This document shows positions 8,716 through 17,405 of a DNA stretch of 64,000 nt, one piece after another; position 1 is the first letter of the stretch; the number at the start of each line of letters is the position of its first letter. The stretch is taken from contig NZ_VSRN01000001.1 of the NCBI RefSeq assembly GCF_008369915.1, positions 4,832,501 through 4,896,500 on the forward strand, in the 5' to 3' direction. The translations under genes were made by a program, and so were the position numbers. Under the pieces are notes generated by a model. The model ran no database searches, was not told the origin of the DNA, and saw nothing but the letters and a program-made list of their open reading frames with translations. The DNA is from Dyadobacter sp. UC 10 (GTDB lineage Bacteria; Bacteroidota; Bacteroidia; Cytophagales; Spirosomataceae).

Positions 8716-10191
8716 TTATGCCAGTACGGAGTTTACAATCTTCCCTTCGGTATCGGTCAGCCTGAAATTCCTTCCCTGAAATGGATAGGTGAATTTTTCG
8801 TGATCAAAACCCAGCAAATGCAAAATGGTCGCATTCAGGTCGTGGACATGGACGCGGTCTTTTACACCATAATAGCCCAGTTCGTCGGTTTCTCCGAAAG
8901 AGAATCCTTTTTTGACGCCGCCACCTGCCATCCACATCGTGAATGCTTCGAGGTGATGATCGCGGCCCATGAATGGCAACACGAGCCCGTTCCGGTTTTC
9001 CTGCATGGGCGTCCGGCCGAATTCCCCTCCCCAGACAACCAATGTGTCTTCCAGCAGCCCGCGCATTTTCAGGTCTTGAATCAATGCAGCCACGGCCCGG
9101 TCGGATTCCAGGCATTTGTTACGCAGCCCCTGGCCGACATTCCCTGCTGCCGAAGTACCGTGCGCGTCCCAGCCCCAGTCGAAAAGCTGCACAAAACGCA
9201 CATCGTTTTCCGCCAGTTTTCGTGCCAGCAGACAGTTCATTGCAAAGCTTCCCTCGCCCGCTTTTACACCGTACATATCCAGAATGTACTGCGGCTCCTT
9301 GGAAACATCCATCACCTCCGGCACCGACATTTGCATCCGGAAGGCCATTTCATATTGTTTAATGCGCGTCAGGATCTCGTCGTCGCGCACATCTTCGTAA
9401 GCAAGCTTATTAATATTGTTAATGGTTTCAATGGTCTTTTTGCGGATATCACGGTTCATACCGTCCGGATTTCCTACAAAAAGTACGGGGTCGCCGCCTG
9501 TGCGGCATTGCACGCCCTGATAAACTGACGGCAGAAAACCGCTGCCAAAAACGCTTTTCCCTGCATCCGGATCTTTCCCGCCGGAAGCTAAAACAATGAA
9601 GCCCGGCAGGTTCTGATTTTCGGATCCCAGCCCGTAAGTCGCCCACGCGCCGAGGCTCGGCCGCCCCAGCCGCGCGCTGCCGGTGTGCAGCAGAAGCTGC
9701 GCCGGAGCGTGGTTGAACTGGTCGGTGTGCATGGCTTTCAGAAAAGTGATCTCGTCGGCAATCGTTTGTAAATAAGGGATATAGTCCGACATCCACGCGC
9801 CCGACTGACCATACTGCGCAAACTTCCCCTGCGGGCCAAGCATTTTTGGGACACCCTGAATGAATGCAAATTTTTTGCCTTCCAGAAACTCTGCGGGACA
9901 ATCCTTGCCGTGGTATTTTTCAAGCTGCGGTTTGTAATCGAACAATTCCAGCTGCGAAGGTGCGCCGGCCATGTGAATGTAAATCACGCGCTTGGCTTTC
10001 GGGGCAAATTGGGGGATCAGGTTTTCACCTGCGGCATCGCTGATCGTGGCCTGTTTTCCCGAGCCGTCGCATGAGCTGAGCAACGAACCAAGTCCCAGAG
10101 CACCCAGCCCAAAACCGCACGATTGCAGGAAATGCCGCCTTGTTTGGCGTTGCAGATCAGTATGTTGTAATTCTTTGAGCAGTTTTTCCAT
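8716..10191 (-). CDS. DUF1501 domain protein, Tat-exported
   Basis: A 491-residue protein with a twin-arginine signal (RRHFLQ at 18-23, then a hydrophobic glycine/leucine run ending LLSSC). The DUF1501 region follows: KRVIYIHMAGAPSQLELFDYKPQL, MLGPQGKFAQYGQSGAWMSDYIPYL, HNPA-like QFNHAPAQLLLHTGS, GWDAHG and VVWGGEFGRTP. DUF1501 belongs to the alkaline phosphatase/sulfatase-like superfamily, but its reaction is not established. The gene overlaps the upstream PSD1 gene by one base (TAATG), so the two are translationally coupled. This pairing is characteristic of Planctomycetes and Verrucomicrobia and is also found in some Cytophagales. Confidence 0.92.
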   Translation of the reverse strand: MEKLLKELQHTDLQRQTRRHFLQSCGFGLGALGLGSLLSSCDGSGKQATISDAAGENLIPQFAPKAKRVIYIHMAGAPSQLELFDYKPQLEKYHGKDCPAEFLEGKKFAFIQGVPKMLGPQGKFAQYGQSGAWMSDYIPYLQTIADEITFLKAMHTDQFNHAPAQLLLHTGSARLGRPSLGAWATYGLGSENQNLPGFIVLASGGKDPDAGKSVFGSGFLPSVYQGVQCRTGGDPVLFVGNPDGMNRDIRKKTIETINNINKLAYEDVRDDEILTRIKQYEMAFRMQMSVPEVMDVSKEPQYILDMYGVKAGEGSFAMNCLLARKLAENDVRFVQLFDWGWDAHGTSAAGNVGQGLRNKCLESDRAVAALIQDLKMRGLLEDTLVVWGGEFGRTPMQENRNGLVLPFMGRDHHLEAFTMWMAGGGVKKGFSFGETDELGYYGVKDRVHVHDLNATILHLLGFDHEKFTYPFQGRNFRLTDTEGKIVNSVLA

Positions 10192-12947
10192 TACTCTTTT
10201 GTCAAAACATTATCCAGGTTCAGCAGCACATTTGTAGACACCGTGAGCGCCGCCAGTTCCGGCGACGGGCTTTTCTGGTTGACCAATATCTTTTTCATCT
10301 CGCCGGGTTGCTTTTGGTAGGTTTTCAAAGCCTCATGATAGATTCCCATCAGCAGCGCCAGCTGTTTTTTATCCAAAGATTTAAACGAAAGCAATCGATA
10401 ACCTTCGGTTAACTGCTGCTGCGCCGTCGGTTTGCGTTTTATTAATTCAACAGCCAGGGTTTCCGCCGCTTCCAGAAAGACCGGATCGTTCAATGTGTTC
10501 AATGCCTGCAAAGGTGTATTCGTCCGGATGCGCCGCGACTGGCAGAACTCCCGCGTCGGGCTGTCGAATGTCATCATCGAGGGGTAGGGGGCGCTGCGTT
10601 TCCAATAGGTATACAATGCGCGGCGGTACTTGTCCTCGCCTTCGCTCAGCACCCAGGTGTCGCCGTTGTAAGGTGTTTGCCAAATGCCGTCCGGCTGCGG
10701 CGGCATCACGCTTTTGCCATACATTTTGGTAGATAGCAACCCTGAAACTGCCAGCGCCTGGTCGCGGATCTGTTCCGCGCTCAGCCGCACGCGGGAAGCA
10801 TGCGAAAGCCACATATTCGCAGGGTCGATCTGTTTGGTACGCTCGTCGACAGCCGAATTCTGACGGTAGGTCGCCGACATGACCATTCTTTTCAGCAGCT
10901 TTTTGACGCTCCACTGGTCTTTTTCCATGAATTCCACCGCCAGCCAGTCGAGCAGTTCCTGATGCGAAGGTTCGCTGCCCTGCGAGCCGAAATCTTCAAC
11001 CGTTTCTACAATACCTCTGCCGAAAAGCTGTTCCCAGAAGCGGTTTACGATCACGCGGGAAGTCAGCGGGTTGTCGCGGTGGGTCATCCATCTGGCCAGT
11101 CCGAGCCTGTTTTGCGGGTATTGTTTTGGTACCGGCGGCAGCATCGCGGGCACGTCCGGTTTTACTTCGGCGCCTTTGACAAGCCAGTTGCCTCTTACAA
11201 ACACATTTGTTTTCCGCACCAGATCACCCTCGCCTTCCCACAATACCGGCGTTTCTTCCACTTTCCGGCCGAGCAGTCTCATGTATTCCGCTGCAATCTG
11301 CGGTTGATCAGGATCGCCCGAGCCCGGCAGGTTTTTCTGGAATGCGATCCATTTGACGCTTACCCACTCTTCCGGATTTTTCGGACTTTTTAATTGAAAA
11401 TACAGGTCCTTTTTACCCGTAATGTTCGGAATGGTCGCTACTATAATCGTGTCTCTGCCGGACTTCGGCACCGGGAATCTGGCGATGAAATCCGGTTTTA
11501 AAGTGTCTTCGGAAATGGTCAAAACCGCATTTTCAGCCTTGGTACTGTATTGCATCAGCATTTGCGACTTGCCCGTAAGCGTCGCGCCCGACAGACTGGC
11601 TGTGCCATTTCCTTTGATACCCATGTATTTACTGTCCAGCAACGTCGAATTGCTGATCATCCTGAAGTCGTGGGAATTGACTTTCGGCTCGGTCAAACGC
11701 AGGAATTTTTCTACCTCTCGCGCCTGGTTTTTGTCTTTTAATGAAACCCAGTCGACAATTTTCTGGACTTTCAATGAATCTTCATTTTTGTAAAAACGCA
11801 GCGTCGGCGTTTCGCTCGGCACGTCCTCGTCGCGGGTATTGTTGAAATACGCCATGTATTTGTAATACTCGTCGTGCGAAATCGGGTCGTAAGGGTGGCT
11901 GTGGCATTGAATGCAGGCGAAAGTAGTGCCCTGCCACACCTCCCAGGTCGTGCCCACGCGGTCGAGCTGGGCTGCCACGCGGAACTCTTCGTCCACCGTG
12001 CCGCCCTCGTCGTTGTTCATCGTATTGCGGTGGAAACCGGTGGCAGTCAGCTGTTCTTCTGAGGGAAAGCTGTTTTTTTCGCCCAGCAAATCACCCGCCA
12101 GCTGCTCGACTGTAAACTGGTCGAAAGGTTTGTCTTTATTGAAAGATTTGATGACATAATCGCGGTATCTCCAGATCCTTCTGGCACCGTCGCGTTCGTA
12201 GCCTTTGGTATCCGCGTAACGCGCCAAATCCATCCACATCGCCGCCCATTTTTCACCGTAGGCATTCGATTGCAACAGTTGGTCGACTATTTTTTCGTAT
12301 GCATTCGGGGATTTGTCGTTTTGAAAATCAGCGACTTCTTTTTCGGTAGGAGGTAAGCCTGTCAGGTCCAGGCAGACACGACGCAACAAGGTTGCCCGGT
12401 CGGTTTCCCTGGAAGGTGCGAGATCATGATCATCCAGCTTATCCAGGACAAAATGGTCGATCTCGTTTTTTGCCCATTTGGAATTTCTGTTTTTAAACAC
12501 ACCGAAAAGATTCCAGACGTTGTCAGGTGAAGGCACTTCCGGCCGCTCAATTTTTTTATACGACCAATGTTTCTCCCATTTCGCCCCCCGATCGATCCAG
12601 TCCTTTAAAATATTGACTTCCTCGTCGCTGAGCGGCGGCGCATTTTTCGGCATTTTTTCATCGGGATCGTCGGTGATAATGCGCCGGATCATCTCGCTGG
12701 CATGGGCATCGCCGCGCACCACCGGAATCTTGCCCGATTTGCCCGGTTCCAGCATTTCGTGCTCGAAAAGGAAACTTACATCGCCGGCTTTTTTCACGCC
12801 ACCATGACAGCCCATGCAGTTTTTGTTCAGGATCGGCTTGACGTCCGCATTGTAGTCGACTTCACTACTGCGTCCGCCAATCAGCCAGGAGGTGACAGTA
12901 ACAGCGACTAATATTGCCGTAATGGTAAAAAAAGATCTTAATGTCAT
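10191..12947 (-). CDS. PSD1 / planctomycete cytochrome c domain protein (DUF1549-DUF1553)
   Basis: A 918-residue exported protein with an N-terminal hydrophobic signal/anchor (residues 5-24). A cytochrome c-like domain carries the haem motif C44-M-G-C47-H48. DUF1549 (about 160-365) includes a second CxxCH (C345-I-Q-C348-H349), and DUF1553 (about 630-890) contains NRFWEQLFGRGIVETVEDFG. Between them (about 420-600) is a beta-rich segment. It is coupled by a one-base overlap to the DUF1501 gene. The family is abundant in Planctomycetes and thought to act in extracytoplasmic redox or polysaccharide metabolism; its function is unproven. The length is normal for the family. Confidence 0.92.
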   Translation of the reverse strand: MTLRSFFTITAILVAVTVTSWLIGGRSSEVDYNADVKPILNKNCMGCHGGVKKAGDVSFLFEHEMLEPGKSGKIPVVRGDAHASEMIRRIITDDPDEKMPKNAPPLSDEEVNILKDWIDRGAKWEKHWSYKKIERPEVPSPDNVWNLFGVFKNRNSKWAKNEIDHFVLDKLDDHDLAPSRETDRATLLRRVCLDLTGLPPTEKEVADFQNDKSPNAYEKIVDQLLQSNAYGEKWAAMWMDLARYADTKGYERDGARRIWRYRDYVIKSFNKDKPFDQFTVEQLAGDLLGEKNSFPSEEQLTATGFHRNTMNNDEGGTVDEEFRVAAQLDRVGTTWEVWQGTTFACIQCHSHPYDPISHDEYYKYMAYFNNTRDEDVPSETPTLRFYKNEDSLKVQKIVDWVSLKDKNQAREVEKFLRLTEPKVNSHDFRMISNSTLLDSKYMGIKGNGTASLSGATLTGKSQMLMQYSTKAENAVLTISEDTLKPDFIARFPVPKSGRDTIIVATIPNITGKKDLYFQLKSPKNPEEWVSVKWIAFQKNLPGSGDPDQPQIAAEYMRLLGRKVEETPVLWEGEGDLVRKTNVFVRGNWLVKGAEVKPDVPAMLPPVPKQYPQNRLGLARWMTHRDNPLTSRVIVNRFWEQLFGRGIVETVEDFGSQGSEPSHQELLDWLAVEFMEKDQWSVKKLLKRMVMSATYRQNSAVDERTKQIDPANMWLSHASRVRLSAEQIRDQALAVSGLLSTKMYGKSVMPPQPDGIWQTPYNGDTWVLSEGEDKYRRALYTYWKRSAPYPSMMTFDSPTREFCQSRRIRTNTPLQALNTLNDPVFLEAAETLAVELIKRKPTAQQQLTEGYRLLSFKSLDKKQLALLMGIYHEALKTYQKQPGEMKKILVNQKSPSPELAALTVSTNVLLNLDNVLTKE

Positions 12948-13105
12948 TATCTATCAATATGCAATTAAGAAGATATAAACAGGCCGATTCTCACTGTGCG
13001 TCATCGTTTTTCCGGCAAAGAAATACAGAAACCGGTTAGACAATCCGGCAAAAAAAACCGCCGGCATATGTAGTGATATCTGGTACACGGGCCTCGTAAC
13101 CAACC

Positions 13106-14314
13106 TTAGCGTCCATAGATAAGGCTCAGATATTTGTTCTGCAAATTTGAGAAATAGGCCAGGCAGGCAATGGTCAGCGAAGAAAGGAAAAGGAAAGTTG
13201 TCGGATGTGGAAAATAATAGAATGTGATGATCACAATTAGGCTTGCACGGATGAATTCGATATAAAAAACCCACCTTCGTTGTTCCAGAATAGCTCCGCA
13301 ATTGATCAGCGTTACAAATATGGTAAGCGCAACCAAAACCTGGATGTAAGTAGCGATGTAGTGCTCGAAAAGTAAGAGGAAGAACAGTGTCGTGACCATC
13401 AAGGCAAACTGAATGACCGCATAGGAGCGAAATTTCTGAGAGCGGGTGCGCACTTTGTGTTTCGACAAAAACCTTTTTTCAGCCATCTCTCTGAGCGCGG
13501 GATCGAAGTCGGCAGGGCGCCCGAAAATAATTTTCAGCTTCTGAAAAAACCCGGGAGCTTTTTTGACAGCATAGGTAAGCTCGATCAGATAATGAAAGTG
13601 CTGCCACAAAAAGCTGTGGCTTCCCAACTGTCTGGTCAGACCATATCTGGGCGTTTCTTTTTCCTCTGCAAAAGTCCCGAACAATTTATCCCATATAATA
13701 AACATGTCGCCAAAATTCTTGTCCAGATAAGCCTCGTTGCTGGCATGGTGCACGCGATGATGTGAAGGCGTGACCAGGATATGTTCCAGGATCCCCAATT
13801 TTCCAATCAGTTGGGTATGGGTAAAAAACGGGTAGAATCCGTGTATGATCAGCATGGTCGTGATCATCGCCGGTGGAAAGCCGATTACTGGCAATACTGC
13901 CCAGAATGCCGTCCGTATAAAAGCCTGAAAAACGGTGATCCTTGTGCCCGCTGTATAGTTGAACTCTTCGCTGGTATGATGCACGACGTGAAATCCCCAG
14001 AAAACATTGATCTCATGTCCAAACCGGTGGTACCAATACCAGATCAGATCGGTAGCGAGTATCAGTGAAACCCACATCAAAATACCCGGCTTGATATCGA
14101 AAATGGCGTAATGTTCGTGCAGATACTCATAAAAAAAGTAGAAAGAGGCCGCCGTGAACATATCAATCAGGCGTTCTGCCACACCTACATTCATATTGGT
14201 GATCGAACTTGTGAAGTTGAAGACGTTGCGACCGAGTTTTTTGGAGAGCAAATATTCCAGCCCAATAAACAGCAAAAACACCGGGACTGCCAGCGCCATG
14301 TAATTCAGGTTCAT
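13106..14314 (-). CDS. Sterol desaturase / fatty acid hydroxylase family membrane protein
   Basis: A 402-residue integral membrane di-iron enzyme. The three histidine clusters of the superfamily are present: HRFGH (96-100), HVVHH (109-113) and HHRVHH (185-190). There are about four hydrophobic segments before and between them and three more at the C-terminus (residues 300-390), giving the alkylglycerol monooxygenase (TMEM195)-like layout with an extra C-terminal membrane domain. It likely oxidises a lipid, an ether lipid or a hopanoid/sterol-like substrate. It lies 158 bases beyond the start of the PSD1 gene on the same strand and diverges from the enolase-superfamily gene. Substrate not deducible. 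Confidence 0.88.
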   Translation of the reverse strand: MNLNYMALAVPVFLLFIGLEYLLSKKLGRNVFNFTSSITNMNVGVAERLIDMFTAASFYFFYEYLHEHYAIFDIKPGILMWVSLILATDLIWYWYHRFGHEINVFWGFHVVHHTSEEFNYTAGTRITVFQAFIRTAFWAVLPVIGFPPAMITTMLIIHGFYPFFTHTQLIGKLGILEHILVTPSHHRVHHASNEAYLDKNFGDMFIIWDKLFGTFAEEKETPRYGLTRQLGSHSFLWQHFHYLIELTYAVKKAPGFFQKLKIIFGRPADFDPALREMAEKRFLSKHKVRTRSQKFRSYAVIQFALMVTTLFFLLLFEHYIATYIQVLVALTIFVTLINCGAILEQRRWVFYIEFIRASLIVIITFYYFPHPTTFLFLSSLTIACLAYFSNLQNKYLSLIYGR

Positions 14315-14521
14315 CTTTGTCAGTATTTATGATTGATGGTTTATCATGAGTGACGCTTGCGGTAATTGGAGGAAATCAGCATATGGGTAGCACCGCCAGT
14401 TTTGTGACTTTACCTGCAGTCCAAAACTATAAAAATTTTGAATAAATGCATATACTCTATCGGTTTAGTATATAAATTGCTTCGGGAAGAAAATCAAGCG
14501 CTCCGTGATCGCTTTTTCAAT

Positions 14522-15745
14522 ATGAACAGAAGGACGTTTACAAAACATGCGGCTGGGATCCCGGCCGCCTTGATGCTACCGCAGGTTGCGGATCAGAAAC
14601 TGGTCGTTACAGATATCCGGATCCACGAGGTGAAGGTCAATACGCGTGGGAACTGGCATTTTGTCGAACTTAAAACAAACAGAGGTATTACCGGGTTGGG
14701 TGAAGCTTCCCATGGTTTCGCTGTGAAAGACGGCCCGGGGCAGCTGCATGCAGAGATCAAATATTTCTTCGGGCTTGTAAAAGGGGAATCTCCGTTTCAT
14801 ATCGAGCAATTTCGCCAGCGTGGGTTAAAAACTGCTATGGAAAAAGGGAAGGCTGCCGTCACCGCGTTCAGCGCGATCGAGCATGCATTGTGGGATTTGA
14901 AAGGAAAGGCGCTCGGCGTACCTGTTTACGATTTGCTGGGCGGAAAGCTGCGTGACAAATTGAAAGTGTATGCGAATATTAACCGGGCTACCAACGCGCG
15001 GGATGCAAATGGGCGCAGGCTGATCCCTGAGTTTCAGAAAAATGCTGAAAATGCTTTAAGCAGTGGTTTTAAAGCAGTGAAGCTCGCGCCATTCGACGAT
15101 ATGAAACCTTTAAAATCAGCTGGTCAGTCGCAGATAGATTCAGACATTGACTATGCGGTTTCGTGCGTGGAGGCAGTTCGGAAAACGATCGGGCAAAATA
15201 TTGACCTGCTGATCGACGTGCACAGCCATTTGAATAGAGACCTGGCGATTTCCACGGCAAAACGTCTTGAAAGCGCCAGTTTATATTGGTATGAAGAGGC
15301 CATCGATCCTGAAAAGAATGTCGAAGATACCAAGGCGATCACCGATGCGATCTCGCAAGGTTCTGCGGGCGGAGAATCAATTTTTGGACGGCAAGGATTT
15401 GCCAGAATTATTTCAACCCGCGCCCTGGACATCATCATGCCCGACGTGAAGCATTGCGGCGGAATTCAGGAACTGCGTTTTATTTCTGCATTGGCCGAAA
15501 GTGCCGATAACATGACAGTTGCTCCGCACAACCCCAGCGGGCCTGTTTCCACGGCAGCAAGTGTGCAGGTCTGTGCCACGATCCCCAACTTTTCAATTCT
15601 CGAATATGCATATGGTGAGGTACCGTGGCGCGCGGAGCTATTGTCCCCAGCGGAGCATTTTGATGAAGGCTACATGCACATTCCCGACGCGCCGGGGCTG
15701 GGGCATGGATTTAATGAGTCAGTTCTTAAAAAATACAGCGTTTAA
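14522..15745 (+). CDS. Mandelate racemase/muconate lactonizing enzyme family protein, exported
   Basis: A 407-residue enolase-superfamily enzyme beginning with a Tat-like leader (MNRRTFTKHAAGIPAALMLPQ), which is why the ATG at 14522 is preferred to one at 14438. The N-terminal capping domain spans about 28-140 and the barrel follows. Metal ligands fit D232 (LLIDVH), E258 or E259 (YWYEEAID) and E285 (GGES). Lys187 (AVKLAP) and His336 (APHNPSGPV) are the candidate acid-base pair, as in D-galactonate dehydratase-like members that dehydrate sugar acids. It sits eight bases before a sulfatase and upstream of a SusCD pair, so it may act on an acidic sugar released outside the cytoplasm. An exported member of this superfamily is unusual. 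Confidence 0.88.
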   Translation: MNRRTFTKHAAGIPAALMLPQVADQKLVVTDIRIHEVKVNTRGNWHFVELKTNRGITGLGEASHGFAVKDGPGQLHAEIKYFFGLVKGESPFHIEQFRQRGLKTAMEKGKAAVTAFSAIEHALWDLKGKALGVPVYDLLGGKLRDKLKVYANINRATNARDANGRRLIPEFQKNAENALSSGFKAVKLAPFDDMKPLKSAGQSQIDSDIDYAVSCVEAVRKTIGQNIDLLIDVHSHLNRDLAISTAKRLESASLYWYEEAIDPEKNVEDTKAITDAISQGSAGGESIFGRQGFARIISTRALDIIMPDVKHCGGIQELRFISALAESADNMTVAPHNPSGPVSTAASVQVCATIPNFSILEYAYGEVPWRAELLSPAEHFDEGYMHIPDAPGLGHGFNESVLKKYSV

Positions 15746-15753
15746 CACTTGGT

Positions 15754-17250
15754 ATGAAAATATTTACGCTACAATCCGGCAGCTGGGCAGCGATCTTTTT
15801 TGCGGCATTCATCGCACTTTCCGCATTCGTAGCTTTTAAGAAAGCAGATGAAAAGCAAGCCACACGTCCCAATATCCTCTTTATTTTTGCCGACGATCTC
15901 CGTGCTGACGCGCTGGGCTATGCCGGTAACACGGTGGTTGAAACGCCGAATATCGACCTGCTTGCCAGTTCGGGCGTGCAGTTCTTAAATTGCTACGTCA
16001 TGGGAGGGCACCACGGCGCGATCTGCGCGCCAAGCCGGGCAATGTTAATGAGCGGAAAAAGCCTTTTTCACGTCTATGACGTGCTCGACGGTGTGCACAC
16101 CATGCCGCAACATTTTGCCGAAAATGGCTACCAGACCTTCGGGACCGGCAAGTGGCATAATGGGGCGAAGACTTTCGAGGCTTCCTTTCAAAAAGGAAAG
16201 ACCGTGATGCTCGGAGGAATGAGCGACCATTTCAAAGTGCCGGTGCGCGATCTGGGCTCAGACGGTAAATTAGGCGAAGTGGAGGTGAAAGGGTTTTCAA
16301 CGGATATTTTTACCGGGTCGGCGCTTTCTTATCTGGACGAATATGCAAAAGGCGACAAGTCGAGTCCGTTCTTTTGCTATGTCGCGTACACTGCCCCGCA
16401 CGACCCGCGATCGCCGCGCGAAGATTACATTGGGAAATATCCTGAAAAAGACATTCCGCTACCCGGAAATTACAAGCCCGTTCACCTGTTTGATTACGGC
16501 GAAGCGCAGGTGCGGGATGAAAATCTGGCTCCCTGGCCGCGCACGCCGGAAGTGATCCAAGCGACCTTATCTGATTATTACGGGCTTATTTCGCATCTGG
16601 ACACGAGAATCGGTGATTTAATAAGGTCATTGAAAGACAAAGGTCTTTATGAAAATACAATCATCGTTTTCGCTGCCGACAATGGGCTCGCAGTTGGAAG
16701 TCACGGATTGCTCGGCAAGCAAAGCCTGTATGAACACAGCATGAAAGTGCCTTTTGTAATCACCGGTCCGGGCATTCCGGAGAATCGCAAGTCAGATGCC
16801 CTGGTATACCTGTATGATATTTTCCCGACGCTGGCTGCTAAAACTGGGCTTCCAAATCCGGATCATATAGACGGAAAAAGTCTCGCTGCCGTCATCTCAG
16901 GGGAATCAACAGGCGTGCGGGAGAGCAGCTTTACCGCTTACCGAAACCTGATCCGCGCCGTGCGGGATAAAGAATGGAAGCTGATCCGTTACCCCAACCG
17001 GGACTACACACAGCTATTTAATCTGAAAAAAGATCCACTCGAACTGGACAATCTTTCGGGAAAACCGCAGTACCGTGCAAAGGAAGAAAGCCTGAAAAAG
17101 TTGTTGGCTCAATGGCAGCAGGAAACTGGCGACACAGTAGCTCACACAGCAAAAAACATTCTCCCAATGAAATACGAACCTGAGAAATTCGAGCGCACCA
17201 TGGACAAGAATCAACCGAGGTATACGCAGGATAGGTATTGGAAAGAGTAG
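15754..17250 (+). CDS. Secreted sulfatase (family S1)
   Basis: A 498-residue protein with an N-terminal signal/anchor (WAAIFFAAFIALSAFVAF). The sulfatase domain begins RPNILFIFADDLRAD; the formylglycine motif is C91-A-P-S-R, the canonical CxPSR. Further hallmarks are TGKWHNG, VAYTAPHDPR and ADNGLAVGSHGLLGKQ. The C-terminal WKLIRY-LFNLKKDPLELDNL segment is the usual sulfatase C-subdomain. It resembles choline-sulfatase/iduronate-2-sulfatase-like subfamilies. It starts eight bases after the enolase-superfamily gene, so the two are co-transcribed, and precedes a SusCD pair. Needs formylglycine maturation; no maturase is in the window. Confidence 0.92.
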   Translation: MKIFTLQSGSWAAIFFAAFIALSAFVAFKKADEKQATRPNILFIFADDLRADALGYAGNTVVETPNIDLLASSGVQFLNCYVMGGHHGAICAPSRAMLMSGKSLFHVYDVLDGVHTMPQHFAENGYQTFGTGKWHNGAKTFEASFQKGKTVMLGGMSDHFKVPVRDLGSDGKLGEVEVKGFSTDIFTGSALSYLDEYAKGDKSSPFFCYVAYTAPHDPRSPREDYIGKYPEKDIPLPGNYKPVHLFDYGEAQVRDENLAPWPRTPEVIQATLSDYYGLISHLDTRIGDLIRSLKDKGLYENTIIVFAADNGLAVGSHGLLGKQSLYEHSMKVPFVITGPGIPENRKSDALVYLYDIFPTLAAKTGLPNPDHIDGKSLAAVISGESTGVRESSFTAYRNLIRAVRDKEWKLIRYPNRDYTQLFNLKKDPLELDNLSGKPQYRAKEESLKKLLAQWQQETGDTVAHTAKNILPMKYEPEKFERTMDKNQPRYTQDRYWKE

Positions 17251-17354
17251 GAGCGTCCCGACTTTTCATCCTGAAATCTCGTCAACTAAATAGCCGGGTG
17301 TACCATTAAACCGAAATTTTCAAGAAAAATCTTTTTTCTTCGATTTTTAAAAGT

Positions 17355-17362
17355 TTACTTTG
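17355..17362 (+). promoter_or_regulatory. Weak candidate -7 element for the susC gene
   Basis: TTACTTTG differs at one position from the Bacteroidota -7 consensus TAnnTTTG and lies about 45 bases before the susC start in an AT-rich stretch. No clear -33 TTG was found at the expected spacing. Confidence 0.25.
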
Positions 17363-17405
17363 TCTATCAAATTTATAGGGTAGTCTGTGAGCCACCAACA
17401 GATTC

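Noticed and set aside
14422..14429. Minus-strand TAGTTTTG as promoter of the fatty acid hydroxylase-like gene
   Set aside because: It fits the -7 consensus, but no -33 TTG exists at the right distance and it lies over 100 bases from the start codon.
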